Source: Caprella mutica
Lineage: Eukaryota; Arthropoda; Malacostraca; Amphipoda; Caprellidae
Direction of reading: 5' to 3'
DNA: 64,000 nucleotides
Assembly (NCBI GenBank): GCA_947561585.1
Contig: CANNZV010001857.1
Span: forward strand, 62,001 to 126,000
Below the pieces are notes generated by a model that saw only the letters and a list, made by a program, of their open reading frames with translations, searched no databases and was not told where the DNA came from. A program made the translations under genes and the position numbers. Of this stretch, positions 45,333-56,214 are shown one piece after another; position 1 is the stretch's first letter, and each line of letters opens with the position of its first letter.

Positions 45333-46100
45333 AGATTGGTCACAATTCTAGCTGTCGAAGGTAATGGACATTGTTGTAATGCGTGACATCTGCAGCTTCA
45401 CGAAGCCAGTCCCTTTTCACAGCTAAGTTTCCTAGTTCGACAAGTATTCATACAAAGACACTCTTCGTATCCTTCGATCTCAAGTTTCACTTGGTCGCGA
45501 GATAGGTCTAACCTAATTTGTTTATCAAGGTAAAGCGTGCGATCAACGCCAAAATGATGCGGTAAATGAGCCGCCCGGCGCCTCTATAGCGTCCTTAAGC
45601 GTCTTCCCTGTTATATCCCTGTTGATATAAACATTAATTTTTCTTTCATAGCAACCAAGACTACCAATCATCACTCATCAGGTAGTGGACAAGAGATAGA
45701 GGAAACTGCAGGGAGAGATCAAAATAAAACTATCCTAATTATTTTCAGTGTGTTTTCAGTATATAACAAGGCTAGGTAGACAAAATACAAAACCCTACTA
45801 TACATATACATATATATATGATATATAAGTATATTTTTAGGTAACTTGTCGAATAACTGAATTTTACCAATGAATGATTAATTAAATGACACAGAGAAAT
45901 ATAAATTTAACATCAAATATCGCTAAAACAGATACAAAATTAAAGAAACATACCTACGCAATTAGCTATAAGCCAACAATTGGAAATAATATTCCATTCT
46001 TTGTCAATATGAATTTGTAATTTGCTAGGAAAATTTGTCCACGTAAAATTCATCCGTTTTCTTAAATTATGAATACCGAAAGACACTATTGTGTGTTAAC
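45333..46100. other. No gene recognised
   Basis: Flanking DNA of the LTR element. A TA-rich microsatellite is near 45805-45830. The segment 45340-45600 is less AT-rich but shows no open frame I can identify. Confidence 0.4.
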
Positions 46101-46108
46101 AATTTATG

Positions 46109-46690
46109 GGATCTTGTTTGAAATTCACGAGCCACCATATTTCAATAATGAAAATTTGCAAAATGATAGTAATTATTATATAAACAAAAAATTCAGTAGT
46201 TTAGATACGAGAATTTTATACGACAATCGTGAGAGAAATTTATATAATTTATTATCCTTCAAAAATGGCTTCTTTTAGACTCAAGAAACTTCTCAAACTT
46301 AGTGAAGAAGAAAGCGTGAAGATATTTAAAGAATTTTAAATTATTCCAACATCTAAAGTATGCAGAGAAGAACATTCAATGACTATGATAAATGACAGAG
46401 GCTTCAAATGGAAATGTCAGATACGCTCCTGTAGAGAGAGTGTCAGTATCAGAAAGAATACATGGTTCATCTTAATAGTCGATATTGACATTGTATGTTA
46501 AATAATAATTTTTTATTTCTATATGTGTCTTTATAGGTTAAGTTTTGTTAGTTTCTCATATATTCATTTATTTATATCTGATTATTTTTCATTTCTCTTA
46601 AATAAAAAAATATATTCATGAACTACATAATAATTATTATTATTTAACAAAAATTGAAATGTGGTGGCTCGTGAATTTCAAACAAGATCC
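46109..46690 (+). mobile_element. Merlin-type DNA transposon, internally deleted
   Basis: Terminal inverted repeats of about 36 bp (GGATCTTGTTTGAAATTCAC... and complement) are flanked by a perfect 8-bp duplication AATTTATG (46101-46108, 46691-46698). Length is 582 bp. It encodes the N-terminal end of a Merlin/IS1016-type transposase but no catalytic DDE domain. Termini beginning GG and 8-9 bp duplications agree with Merlin. Confidence 0.88.
46265..46501 (+). pseudogene. Merlin (ISXO2-like) transposase N-terminal remnant
   Basis: ATG 46265-46267 opens a Lys/Glu-rich start, interrupted by TAA at 46337-46339. In the same frame it then continues to a block with FKWKCQIRSCRESVSIRKNT-WF, which matches the conserved Cys-containing region before the DDE domain of ISXO2/Merlin transposases. 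It ends at TAA 46499-46501, with the catalytic part missing. Confidence 0.75.
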
Positions 46691-46698
46691 AATTTATG

Positions 46699-47264
46699 TA
46701 TAGATAATTGCAGTCGCTTAAAATCTGGTTAGATGAAAATAACATATATGTTCAGCAGTTATAACTGTTGCTGGAAAATTCATTCTATGTATCTAATATA
46801 TTATGTTATTTATAATAAAAAATGAAAAAATAAATGAAAAAACTAACTTTATCAAATATTTAAATTGAATAGCTGGTCTTTTTCAGCTATGCAAAACATG
46901 GACAGTAGTTGACAAAAATTTGCTGTTTCATTCGGAGTGTATTGCAATAATAGCTTTATATTTGTTAATCAATATTTCGATATTTTGGCTTTTTACGCTG
47001 CGTGTCACCTCTCTTTGTTTTGAGTTCTTTTAATTTGGGTTGCCTCTTCTTCCGTCATTTTTGCACGATTAATTTCCAAATATTAGGATGCTCCTTCTTG
47101 AACATTCCAAAATTCAACTGGATATAACAGGTTTTCGCGTTGATTTCGTCTTCTTCGTTTTGTTCCAATGAATGTAGCCACAAAGTAAAGTTAAAAAACT
47201 CAATTGGCAATTGGCATCCTCGTACAAAACTTCATTGAAGCCAACAACATCTTCAGGTGGTAAG
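46699..47264. other. No gene recognised
   Basis: AT-rich spacer between the Merlin element and the foldback element. No repeat or ORF is supported. Confidence 0.4.
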
Positions 47265-47274
47265 AACGCTAAGG

Positions 47275-47528
47275 GTGACAGGTATATTCCACCCCGGTAA
47301 ATTCCACCCCACTTTACGGATTAGGTTTGTTAGTTATTGATATTAATCATTTATTAACATTTTATGTAATACTAGGTAACTTTCATTTTTATGATAGTAA
47401 ATTAAACCTATATTATAAATTAAACCTATATTATTATTATTTTCAGATGGCCATCTGAAAATAATATTGTTACCTTAATGATCATTGTCACTGGGTGGAA
47501 TATACCGGAGTGGAATATACCTAGAACC
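47275..47528. mobile_element. Small foldback element with 17-bp terminal units
   Basis: It is flanked by AACGCTAAGG on both sides (47265-47274, 47529-47538). The left end is GTGACAGGTATATTCCACC followed by a second unit GGTAAATTCCACCCC; the right end is the diverged inverted pair GGAATATACCGGAGTGG. Length 254 bp, no coding sequence. Confidence 0.8.
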
Positions 47529-47538
47529 AACGCTAAGG

Positions 47539-48125
47539 CATCAAACATTTTATCTTAAATTAGATCAATGAAATTATTATATATATATCAAGATTGATGT
47601 TTTATTGAACAATCATGAAATGTGCAGTGCAACAAATTTGACGAATACAACAAAATACATTAACTATGTACTGTCACCTACATACATTAAACTACTTTAT
47701 ATGAAACATTTATTATAACTTCCTTTTCCCTTTTGATTCATTATTTTGCGTTCAGTGGACGAATTTTCCGTTGACGAATTTTGCATGGACGAATTTTTCA
47801 CGGACAAATATTCTGTGGACGAATTTTTCGTTCACGGTAATTAATATATGAAATGAACAAGTCGTAAAAAGTCTATAATCTGTAAAGGCCTAACCTAGAA
47901 GTACAGAAATTTAAAATTCAATTGGGATGTTAAATTTTAATTTATACATAATCCGAAGCGTCGTAATACATTTACTGTTAGAAGGGTTAGTGCAGAATTT
48001 TTTCTAAAGTAATTAAATAGTTTCATCAGCTTTATGACTTATCTTTAGCCAATATAAGTTTAGCTGTGAAGTATTTCTGTACAAGCCATTAAAGTAACTT
48101 AAAACTTTTGCATGTAGAAAATTGA
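47539..48125. other. AT-rich spacer with a short GGACGAATTTT repeat
   Basis: Five units of a 16-17 bp sequence (GTGGACGAATTTTNCGT) lie at 47755-47836. The unit style (GGAC...TTTTGT/CCGT) is reminiscent of the foldback termini, but no inverted partner was found. No gene. Confidence 0.5.
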
Positions 48126-48490
48126 TAAGATAACCAAAACTTGCGTAGTAGGTTGAAGGTTGTCTTCAATTACCTGGAGACTTTCTTGTTCTTTCTCTGG
48201 AGTGTGTATAAGAGGTGCCAACTAGTGAGATAGCAGGTTACTCCACGGCATGAATGTGTCTAAATACTCAGTTTTCAAAGCTCGAGTCCCAGTGATGCCT
48301 AATTTTATAATGTGGTGTTCGGGTGGGACTTACCAGGGTGAGATAGAACACCTCCAGGAAAGAACAAGAAAGTCTCCAGGTAATTGAAGACAACCTTCAA
48401 CCTACTACGTAAGTCTTGGTTATCTTATCAATTACATTACGACTTTCTTGTTCTTTCTCTGGAGTGGGTATAAGAGGTGCCAACTAATGA
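48126..48490. repeat. Hairpin repeat, locus 1
   Basis: The left arm, TTGATAAGATAACCAAAACT...GGAGTG, is matched by an inverted right arm ending at about 48440, with a loop of about 130-160 bp. A direct copy of TTCTTGTTCTTTCTCTGGAG and AGAGGTGCCAACTA then follows (48432-48488). It shares this layout and much sequence with the split repeat at 52031-52136/57890-58145. Confidence 0.75.
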
Positions 48491-51060
48491 GACTTCAAAG
48501 CAGCAGCACTGGGACGAGAGAGATGATCAAACCAAAAACACGTTAACTAAAAGTGCTTGAACATTTGAATTTGACCATCAAGCTGTCTGAAATATATCGT
48601 CATTCGTCAATGGGCATTCTATTCATTAGCACTCTAATGCTATGAGCCTTATAGAAGAATGCATCTAACCCAACTTCATGATATATTTTAAATCCAACGA
48701 CTAAGCGAAAAAGAGGTAACAGGCTTAAAAAGTTTCTTGACCTGACTACGGTAGATATCCGTAAAATTATAGTTTCTTTCAATATAAAGTCTTAAATTAG
48801 ACATGGGCTGATTAATTGCGTAACGTAATCGTTCATTCCTATTTATAGAATTACATTTCATCTAATAATCATCTAATAATTCTATATTATCAACATTAGT
48901 GGAAAAAAGAGTTCGCACTATTATTAATAAGCATAATACATTTAAAGGATATCATATTCAGTGAGATATCTTCAATTGGATAATAATTCAAAGAAAATAA
49001 TTTTTTTATAAAAAAAAATCAAAATAAACTAACCATGATTAGGCGGATCAGAGTGGAAATAAATACAATCAACGCAATTAAAATGCATTGGATCTCAATA
49101 TAGTCTGCGAGAAAAAAGTAGCTTCTTAATATAGTGTTTAAATTGATTTTTAGTTCTCAATCATGATGCGAAAATTATTGTTAAGAAAAGAATTTCTAGA
49201 TATTTATTAAACCAAGAGCCCTAATCTAAAGAGAGGCGTAATTGCCTTGAACACTAATAGAAAAAGGAATGACTGAAGCCGTCTTGCTAATAACTGCTCA
49301 TGTTAGAAGTAGATCACAATCTTGCGAGAATTTTAATAAAGATACATTTAGCAGCAACATTAATTTAATCAACTTAAAAAGAGTACCAAAATGATCAGCT
49401 GGCAAACTGGAGACTAGAAAGCCAAAACCTATAATTAAAGAATTTTCACCAATAACCTTTTAACCCGCATTTGAAATTATTGCTTTTTCTGCAATGGAAA
49501 GTTATCTATAATAAAACAGGTAGTTCTAAGAACATTCAACAGAGATATTTTAGTTTCAAAATTACTCAAAGATTTATTAAGGTTTTCTCTTAGCAAAAAA
49601 GAGTTATATAGATTATATGGCGATTAAAAACGTACTATCAATTGCACAACAAATTAGTTTCATAATTACGGGAAGATTCGTGGAACCGAGATGAAACCTT
49701 GAGCTACGTATGAATACTGAAACATCTTATCGTTCCAAAACAATCTAGGATATTTTCGATAAATTTCGTGAATTCCTTTCGAATAATAAATATCCATGTA
49801 ACAATTTGTTCCATAGGACCATACACAATATTCAAATATTCCATTCTGAAATATTGACACAGCGATTGAAAGGTTTCAAATTAAAGATGATTCTCGCATC
49901 TATCGATTTCTTTGGTATGAAAACAGAATTCCACTGTTGTACTAATTAGGAAAGTGATCTGTCTCTTCAATAATATCAGAACTAGTAAAATTCTCCACTA
50001 AAATCAATCCAGTGTTTCTTCATTATGAGAACCTTAGCTCTTCCTTAGATTTGAAAGTCGAATTATTTCTATCTAAACCAACAGTATTCCTATTCAAAAC
50101 ACTTTTTCTTCACAATTTTGGAAGCTCGGCTCCACTTTAAACAAATCAAAATTATAAGACATTGGCGCGTCACGGAAACAGTTTCATGAAGCGACCAGGA
50201 TTTTTAAAAGAAAGATATTTTCTTATTGTACGCAGAGGGACCTTTCATACCAAATTGACTATGGCAGAACCTAAGCCAATTACATCTGTTTGACTTTAAT
50301 CATTTCTGCACTTCTGCTGCATCGAGCATATTCAAGTCTTCTTTAGCCTCATTAAGTTTATTCATAACTTTCAATAAAGTAAGTTTATTAAATCCAGTAT
50401 CAAAATTTTTACACCAAAAGACATGTGGTATACACTAGTATAACTGAAATAAATTCTACATTGACTGGGTTCAAATGTTTTTAAATTAGGAATTTTATAT
50501 ACTAAACATAACCAGAGAAGGAAGAATAATATGAGAAAAATCTGGGCTCAGTTGAAGTGAAATCTAGTTCAGTAGTGTATCTGAAAGACATTCGGTTCAA
50601 CCTCTGTTTTATAATCCATTTCTATATTATCTTTATAGCTGATTATGGCTCAACAGGGTACAGTCTAAGTTTTGGAAGCATGTTTTGATTTGAAAATCAT
50701 GATTTACGAGAAAGCATATTTTTCATTTCACTAGAAAGTGGCATATGCGTTTCCATAATTTTATTTTGACCAGAATGATAGATTTTTCACTGCTCAGATT
50801 TTCCATACCAAAAACCAGAAAATCAGACCGTCAGACATATTGACGAGTAAGTGCACGGAAATTTTTGAAAGATATTGAGATGCAAGAGCCCAGGTAACTA
50901 ACAAGATTTTTCTCGGTACAGAAAATTTATAACCGAGAGAAAATAAACGTCCAAAACTATGAAGTAAAAATTTATTATTCAGCACAGTTTAGTTATTTGA
51001 GTCAGTGATCACGAGATCAGGCGTGGTATAATAATAATATTAAATCGATGTAGACTTTAA
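48491..51060 (-). other. AT-rich region with possible decayed receptor-like coding on the minus strand
   Basis: Minus-strand open stretches occur at 48600-48782, 49666-49860 and 50794-50985. The last reads SFGRLFSLGYKFSVPRKILL-VTWALASQYLSKISVHLL, similar in pattern to the basic-Trp-hydrophobic helix after the pore of divergent ionotropic receptors. Frames are broken between pieces. Family assignment is weak; a pseudogene is the most I would say. Confidence 0.25.
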
Positions 51061-52020
51061 AATCTTATTAAATGTCACAAGCTCAGACTGGTATTTTATT
51101 TTAGCGCATTTTAAGCCTGTAATTATTATACCTGTAATTATTATATAGATTCATAGAAAATTCAAAATATAGAATGTAATATAAGGTACATCTATCAGTC
51201 ATCACGTGCTCAGACTGGTACCGATATGTATGCATTCAAAAATAGTAACAGCTAGTATAAGTAGGTATCTATGCATATTCAATAGATTCGTAAAATTAAA
51301 TTTTAGAATCTTATTAGCCGTAACTCGTTCAGGCCTGGTACACATAATAGACGTCACACGCTCAGGCTAGTACCGATATGTATGCATTTTAAATTTTTAA
51401 TACAGCACCTAGTATAACTAAGAATTTATGCATTTACAGAAGATTCGTAAAATAAATTTTAGAATCTTATTAGCAGTCACTCGCTCAGGCCTGGTACACA
51501 AGATAGCCGTCACACGCTCAGGCTAGTACCGAAATGTATGCATTTACAATTTAATACAATAGTTTAACTAAGTATATATGCATAATATACAGAAGATTCG
51601 TAAAAATAAATTTTAGAATCGTATAGCCGTCACTCGCTCAGGCCTGGTACACTTAATAGCCGTCACTCGCTCAGGCCTGGTTCACATGATTGCGGTAACA
51701 CGCTCGGGCTAGTACCGATAAGTATACATTTACAATTTAATACAATAGTATAACTAAGTATCTATGCATGTATAGAAGATTCGTAAAAATAAATTTTAGA
51801 ATTTTATTAGCCGTCACATGCATTCTAAAAATGTTAACAGTTAGTATAAGTAGGTATCTATGTATATTCATTCAATAGTTTCGTAAAAATAAATTTTAGA
51901 ATCATCTTAGCCGTTATAAAAATGTTAAGTTAGTAGGGTAAATTAGGTAAATAGCGGCACTTTAACTAACTTCAGTCTCAAAACGCTAATAAAATCTTAG
52001 CTTTAGAACATTGATAAATT
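51060..52020 (+). repeat. Degenerate tandem repeat of about 150-190 bp
   Basis: Five to six units contain GATTCGTAAAAATAAATTTTAG, then CCGTCACTCGCTCAGGCCTGG and CTAGTACCGATATGTATGCAT. Spacing between the GATTCGTAAAA words is about 149-185 bp. A GGTAAATTAGGTAAATAGCGG motif at 51945-51975 also recurs in the 60.7-62.9 kb repeats. Confidence 0.85.
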
Positions 52021-52030
52021 TATATTATAA

Positions 52031-52136
52031 ATTGAACAGTTACCCAAGTCTTACCTGTAAGGTGAAGGGTGACTTCAATTACTTCGGAAGCCATTCTTGT
52101 TCATTTTTCTGGAGTGTTCCAGAGGTGCCAACTTAT
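52031..52136. repeat. Hairpin repeat, locus 2, left part (split)
   Basis: GAACAGTTACCCAAGTCTTACC...GGTGCCAACTTAT, ending in the TAT target duplication of the inserted TIR element. Its inverted arm and direct copy lie at 57890-58145. Confidence 0.75.
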
Positions 52137-52593
52137 AGGCCCTGTTACACGGTGCGAGTTACTGTCGTGACAGTGGACAGCAGCTGTCCCACTGTACTCG
52201 CATGCGAGTAGCTCGACTCGCCTCACCCGGTCACACAAGTGCGAGCTGATGGCTTAAAAATAGGCAGTTACTGAACCTGCACTCGCATTGTGTATTATAA
52301 TATTTATTTAATAAATAAATAACCAATTAATTAATATTTTTTATTAATTTAATTAACATTTTATTTGTTTAATTAACAATTTATTAATTAATTGATAATT
52401 TATTTAATAATTAATATTTTATTAATTTAAATAATAATTTATATTTTTATAAATTTAATTAACCTTTAATTAATTTATTTAACCTATAAATAATTTATTT
52501 AACCTTTAATTGATTTGATTAATATTATAGGATATAAAAAATTTTTAATTCATAATATTTAACTGCGAAAAACGTACATAGTGAAATAAATAA

Positions 52594-53034
52594 AAACGGA
52601 GAGGAGAGGAGAGCAGGGATTTCAAATCTGAGGTTTTAAAAATAGTTCAAAAACACGTGGAAAATCTAAACTGTGAGGTGATTACTGATGTCAGCGTTAG
52701 AGGAAATAAGATTAAACATTTGAAAGTGAAAGTAAATTCCAAAGAAGAAAAAATCGAAATTCTGAAAGCATTTAAACGTAAAAAACCATCTGGTATTTTC
52801 GTGAATGACTACCTAACAAAGAATAGGTCCCAGCTTCTGTACAAACTAAAACTACTAAAAAAGGAGAACGGTAACAAAATTGCTTCAGCTTATGTATTCG
52901 CAGGGAATATTTGTACTAAGATTGTGAATAACCCTAGGTATTTTATAATTAACAATTTAGATTCACTTAACTCCTTCTGCAAAACCCATTCAATAGACCA
53001 ACGTATAACTGAAAATGCCGCCCCTTCCTCTTGA
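52594..53034 (+). CDS. LINE ORF1, C-terminal part
   Basis: The frame is open from 52594 (after TAA 52591-52593) to TGA-type stop at 53034, without an early ATG. The segment with GIFVNDYLTKNRSQLLYKLK resembles the C-terminal nucleic-acid-binding part of LINE ORF1 proteins. It overlaps ORF2 by 20 nt in a different frame. The usual N-terminal portion is missing. Confidence 0.6.
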   Translation, partial: KRRGEESRDFKSEVLKIVQKHVENLNCEVITDVSVRGNKIKHLKVKVNSKEEKIEILKAFKRKKPSGIFVNDYLTKNRSQLLYKLKLLKKENGNKIASAYVFAGNICTKIVNNPRYFIINNLDSLNSFCKTHSIDQRITENAAPSS

Positions 53035-56008
53035 GTTACCAAATGTTTTATTCAATGACCAGAACAATGAATATCCTAATGTAACTTGCAACAATTTTAA
53101 CTTAGACAATTTTATAAATTTTATCATTCCTAACAATTCTATTAGTATTTTAGCAGTTAATATTAGGAGTATGAGGCGTAACTTCGCAAAACTACAAGCA
53201 TTTTTAGCACTACGACTTAAGAAATCATTCGATATAATTTGTATCACGGAAACGTGGCTAGAAGAAAATTTTGACAATTGCTTTTATCTCGAAGGTTTTA
53301 ACAAACATAGCATATACCGAAATAAAAATGGGGGCGGAATTGTTATTTTTACAAATCATTTTTTAACAGTTAATAGGAATGAGGTTTTATCATCCATCAA
53401 TAATAACCTAGAAATTTTAACATTATCAATTAGTAATCCTAATTTTAAATTCAATCTGTGTTGTATATATAGACCCCCCTCTTACTCTATTGACTCTATG
53501 TGTGATTTTTTAAACGATATTTTATTGCCGTCTATTGCTAATTCTGATACTGTTTTATGTGGGGATTTTAATATTGACCTTTTTAACCCTCATAACCTCA
53601 ATAGCATTAATAATTTTATCAATTTAGTATCTGGACATTCTTTTTACCCAACTATAGATAAGCCAACTAGGTATTCACCAAATGAATTATCTGATCAATT
53701 TTCACTAATAGACCATTTCTGGCTAAATTTTACCCCGAACAATAATCTTAACTCTGCCGTGATTGAATATGACATTTCTGACCACAGACCCATTTTACTT
53801 CATTTTAATATTCCAAACGGAATACAGGATGATTTTATTTTTAGTAGACAACTTAAAAGCATTAGTAAGTTGAATAATTTTATAAATCTCGTTCAAATAG
53901 AGGATTTTAACAGCATGAACGACAACGATCCTAATATTTTAACTAACAATTTTATCAATAAAATCTACCATATATATAATACAGCGTTTCCCCTGATTAA
54001 AAGCAAAGTCATGAAAGTTTTTAAGAATCCTAAATGGTTAACAGAAGATTTGAAGATTTTAATAAAAAAGAAACATTCACTTCTTAAACTTTTAAACAGA
54101 GGACTGATATACAAACGATCCTATACCTATTTTAAAAATATTTTAACATCAGTCATAAGGAAATCTAAAAACTTATACTACCAATTCAAATTAACTCAAG
54201 TTGAGCAAAACTCAAGAAAAACTTGGGCCGAAATAAACGAAGTGATGGGCAAAAAATGTAAAGTAAATAATGTAAAATTAAAGCAAAATGATTTAATATT
54301 AACAGAAACGGACATGTGCAATACTTTTAATATTTTTTTTAGCTCAATTGCCGAGCATTTAGTACAACAACTCCCAACAACCAATAATATTCATAACCTA
54401 ACTATTTTAACTCCACCTAATTTTAACTCTCTAGATTTTTTTCCAGTCTCAGAAGTTGAGGTCAGAAATGTCATATTGTCACTCAAATCTAAAAAATGTC
54501 ATAAAGACGAAATTAAACCGGAGTTTTTATGCAACATTTTAAATTTTATATGTCCTGTTTTATCTAAGATTTTTAACCTTTCTTTTAATAATGGAACCTA
54601 TCCAGATATTTTTAAGGTCGCAAGAGTTATCCCTATTTTTAAATCAGGTGACAGACTAGACGCCAATAATTACAGACCTATAACTACTCTCCCTATTTTT
54701 AATAAAGTCTTTGAAAAAATTTTATACTCTAGGATAAATGATTTTATTACCACAGATAGAATTTTAACCTATCATCAGTATGGTTTTAGATTAGGAAAAT
54801 CTACCAACTTAGCTATTTTAGAATTTTTATCATATGTTTTTAATTCGATTCAAGAAAACTCGTTTTGTATTGCTTTATTTTTAGATCTTAAGAAAGCCTT
54901 TGACACCGTGGATAAAGATCTCCTTCTGAGAAAACTTGATCACTACGGTGTCAGGGGTAATTTTAATTCTCTTTTAGGTAGTTACCTTAGCAATAGACGG
55001 CAACGTGTACATTATAAAAATTTTATCTCTGATTTTAAACCACTAGTTACCGGTCTTTTTCAAGGTTCAAATTTGAGCCCCTTGCTTTTTAATATTTTTA
55101 TAAATGATCTGTGTAGCCTTGCTGAGAGTTGTAATTTTAATTGTACCATGTTTGCAGATGATTCAGTTTTTTATATTCGGGACACAAATTTTTTGAATAT
55201 TTTTAGTAGACTGCAAGATTTTATTGACAAACTTTCAGAATGGCTGAATTTTAACAAATTATCCCCCAATGTTTTTAAAACGAAAGCTATGATTTTTAAT
55301 GCACGAACGATTAAAGTGTTCCCTCCCACCTATTTTAATAATGTTCAACTAGAATATGTAAATAGTTTTAAATACCTAGGCCTTTTAATCGACAATAAAC
55401 TATCTTTTAAACCGCATATTGACATAATAACTAGGAAACTCAGCCAAGTAAAAGGTGTTATATATTCAACCAAACCCTATTTTAATAGAAAGTCACTAAT
55501 TTTAATCTACTATTCATTAGCTTATTCTATTTTTACACAGTCTATCATTTTTTATGGCAAAACTTTTAACGTCCATTTAAGCCGCATCAGAATTTTATTA
55601 AATGATATTTTAAGAATTATTTTAAATGTAAAAAGAGATGAAAATTTTACTCCTTTAATGCCAACAAACACAATGTATTTTAAACTTAGGATTCTTAAAT
55701 TTGATGATGTATGTGATTATTTTTTATTAGCGTTTTTAAGGAAAGCACTTTTTTATGAACCAGATCTTTTAGAACAATATTTTATTAATTTTATCCCTTC
55801 CCATAACCATCACACAAGGGGCACAAATTTGAACCTTCCTCCTATTAGATTAGAAAGTCAAAGAAATTTTACTATTTTCAGATCAATAGAAGCTTTTAAT
55901 AAACTTCCAGAATATTTAAGACAGCAAATGTCAAACTATGTTTTTAAAAAGAAATATAAAGATTACTGTTTTAACCAATATAGAGAAATTTTAATACCGG
56001 TAACTTAG
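53015..56008 (+). CDS. LINE ORF2: APE-type endonuclease and reverse transcriptase
   Basis: 997 codons from ATG 53015, unbroken. The endonuclease (about 43-265) shows ITETWL with the catalytic Glu near residue 79, CGDFNIDLF and ISDHRPI. RT (about 480-800) has GDRLDANNYRPIT, HQYGFRLGKSTN, LFLDLKKAFDTVD (catalytic Asp near 622), GLFQGSNLSPLLF and FADDS (near 712). The HYGVRG block supports the jockey/CR1/L2 group. GLFQG replaces the more common GVPQG. Target-primed reverse transcription is its expected role. The ORF looks intact and could be functional in trans. Confidence 0.92.
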   Translation: MPPLPLELPNVLFNDQNNEYPNVTCNNFNLDNFINFIIPNNSISILAVNIRSMRRNFAKLQAFLALRLKKSFDIICITETWLEENFDNCFYLEGFNKHSIYRNKNGGGIVIFTNHFLTVNRNEVLSSINNNLEILTLSISNPNFKFNLCCIYRPPSYSIDSMCDFLNDILLPSIANSDTVLCGDFNIDLFNPHNLNSINNFINLVSGHSFYPTIDKPTRYSPNELSDQFSLIDHFWLNFTPNNNLNSAVIEYDISDHRPILLHFNIPNGIQDDFIFSRQLKSISKLNNFINLVQIEDFNSMNDNDPNILTNNFINKIYHIYNTAFPLIKSKVMKVFKNPKWLTEDLKILIKKKHSLLKLLNRGLIYKRSYTYFKNILTSVIRKSKNLYYQFKLTQVEQNSRKTWAEINEVMGKKCKVNNVKLKQNDLILTETDMCNTFNIFFSSIAEHLVQQLPTTNNIHNLTILTPPNFNSLDFFPVSEVEVRNVILSLKSKKCHKDEIKPEFLCNILNFICPVLSKIFNLSFNNGTYPDIFKVARVIPIFKSGDRLDANNYRPITTLPIFNKVFEKILYSRINDFITTDRILTYHQYGFRLGKSTNLAILEFLSYVFNSIQENSFCIALFLDLKKAFDTVDKDLLLRKLDHYGVRGNFNSLLGSYLSNRRQRVHYKNFISDFKPLVTGLFQGSNLSPLLFNIFINDLCSLAESCNFNCTMFADDSVFYIRDTNFLNIFSRLQDFIDKLSEWLNFNKLSPNVFKTKAMIFNARTIKVFPPTYFNNVQLEYVNSFKYLGLLIDNKLSFKPHIDIITRKLSQVKGVIYSTKPYFNRKSLILIYYSLAYSIFTQSIIFYGKTFNVHLSRIRILLNDILRIILNVKRDENFTPLMPTNTMYFKLRILKFDDVCDYFLLAFLRKALFYEPDLLEQYFINFIPSHNHHTRGTNLNLPPIRLESQRNFTIFRSIEAFNKLPEYLRQQMSNYVFKKKYKDYCFNQYREILIPVT

Positions 56009-56214
56009 GTAGGTTTTTAATATTTCTTGTATACTATTTTTTAATTTATAGATTCTATAAGCTTTAAGACTTTTTTAGAATCAACTGTATATACATATTA
56101 TTTACAATTATTTTTAATGTCTCAAAAGGTTTTTTTTTATATAAAAGATTTTTAACTATGTATATGTATGTAACAGTTTCTCAATAAACAATTTCTCAAT
56201 AAACTTGTACTATA

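Larger units (their letters stand above)
52590..56212 (+). mobile_element. LINE of the jockey/CR1 group, 5' truncated
   Basis: It consists of an incomplete ORF1, a complete ORF2 and a short 3' region ending with repeated CTCAATAAAC. The 5' end appears truncated within ORF1 near 52590. The 3' end is directly followed by a mariner at 56215. Confidence 0.85.

Noticed and set aside
46069..46278. 69-codon ORF overlapping the Merlin element's left end
   Set aside because: It crosses the target duplication and terminal repeat, so it is a chance frame.
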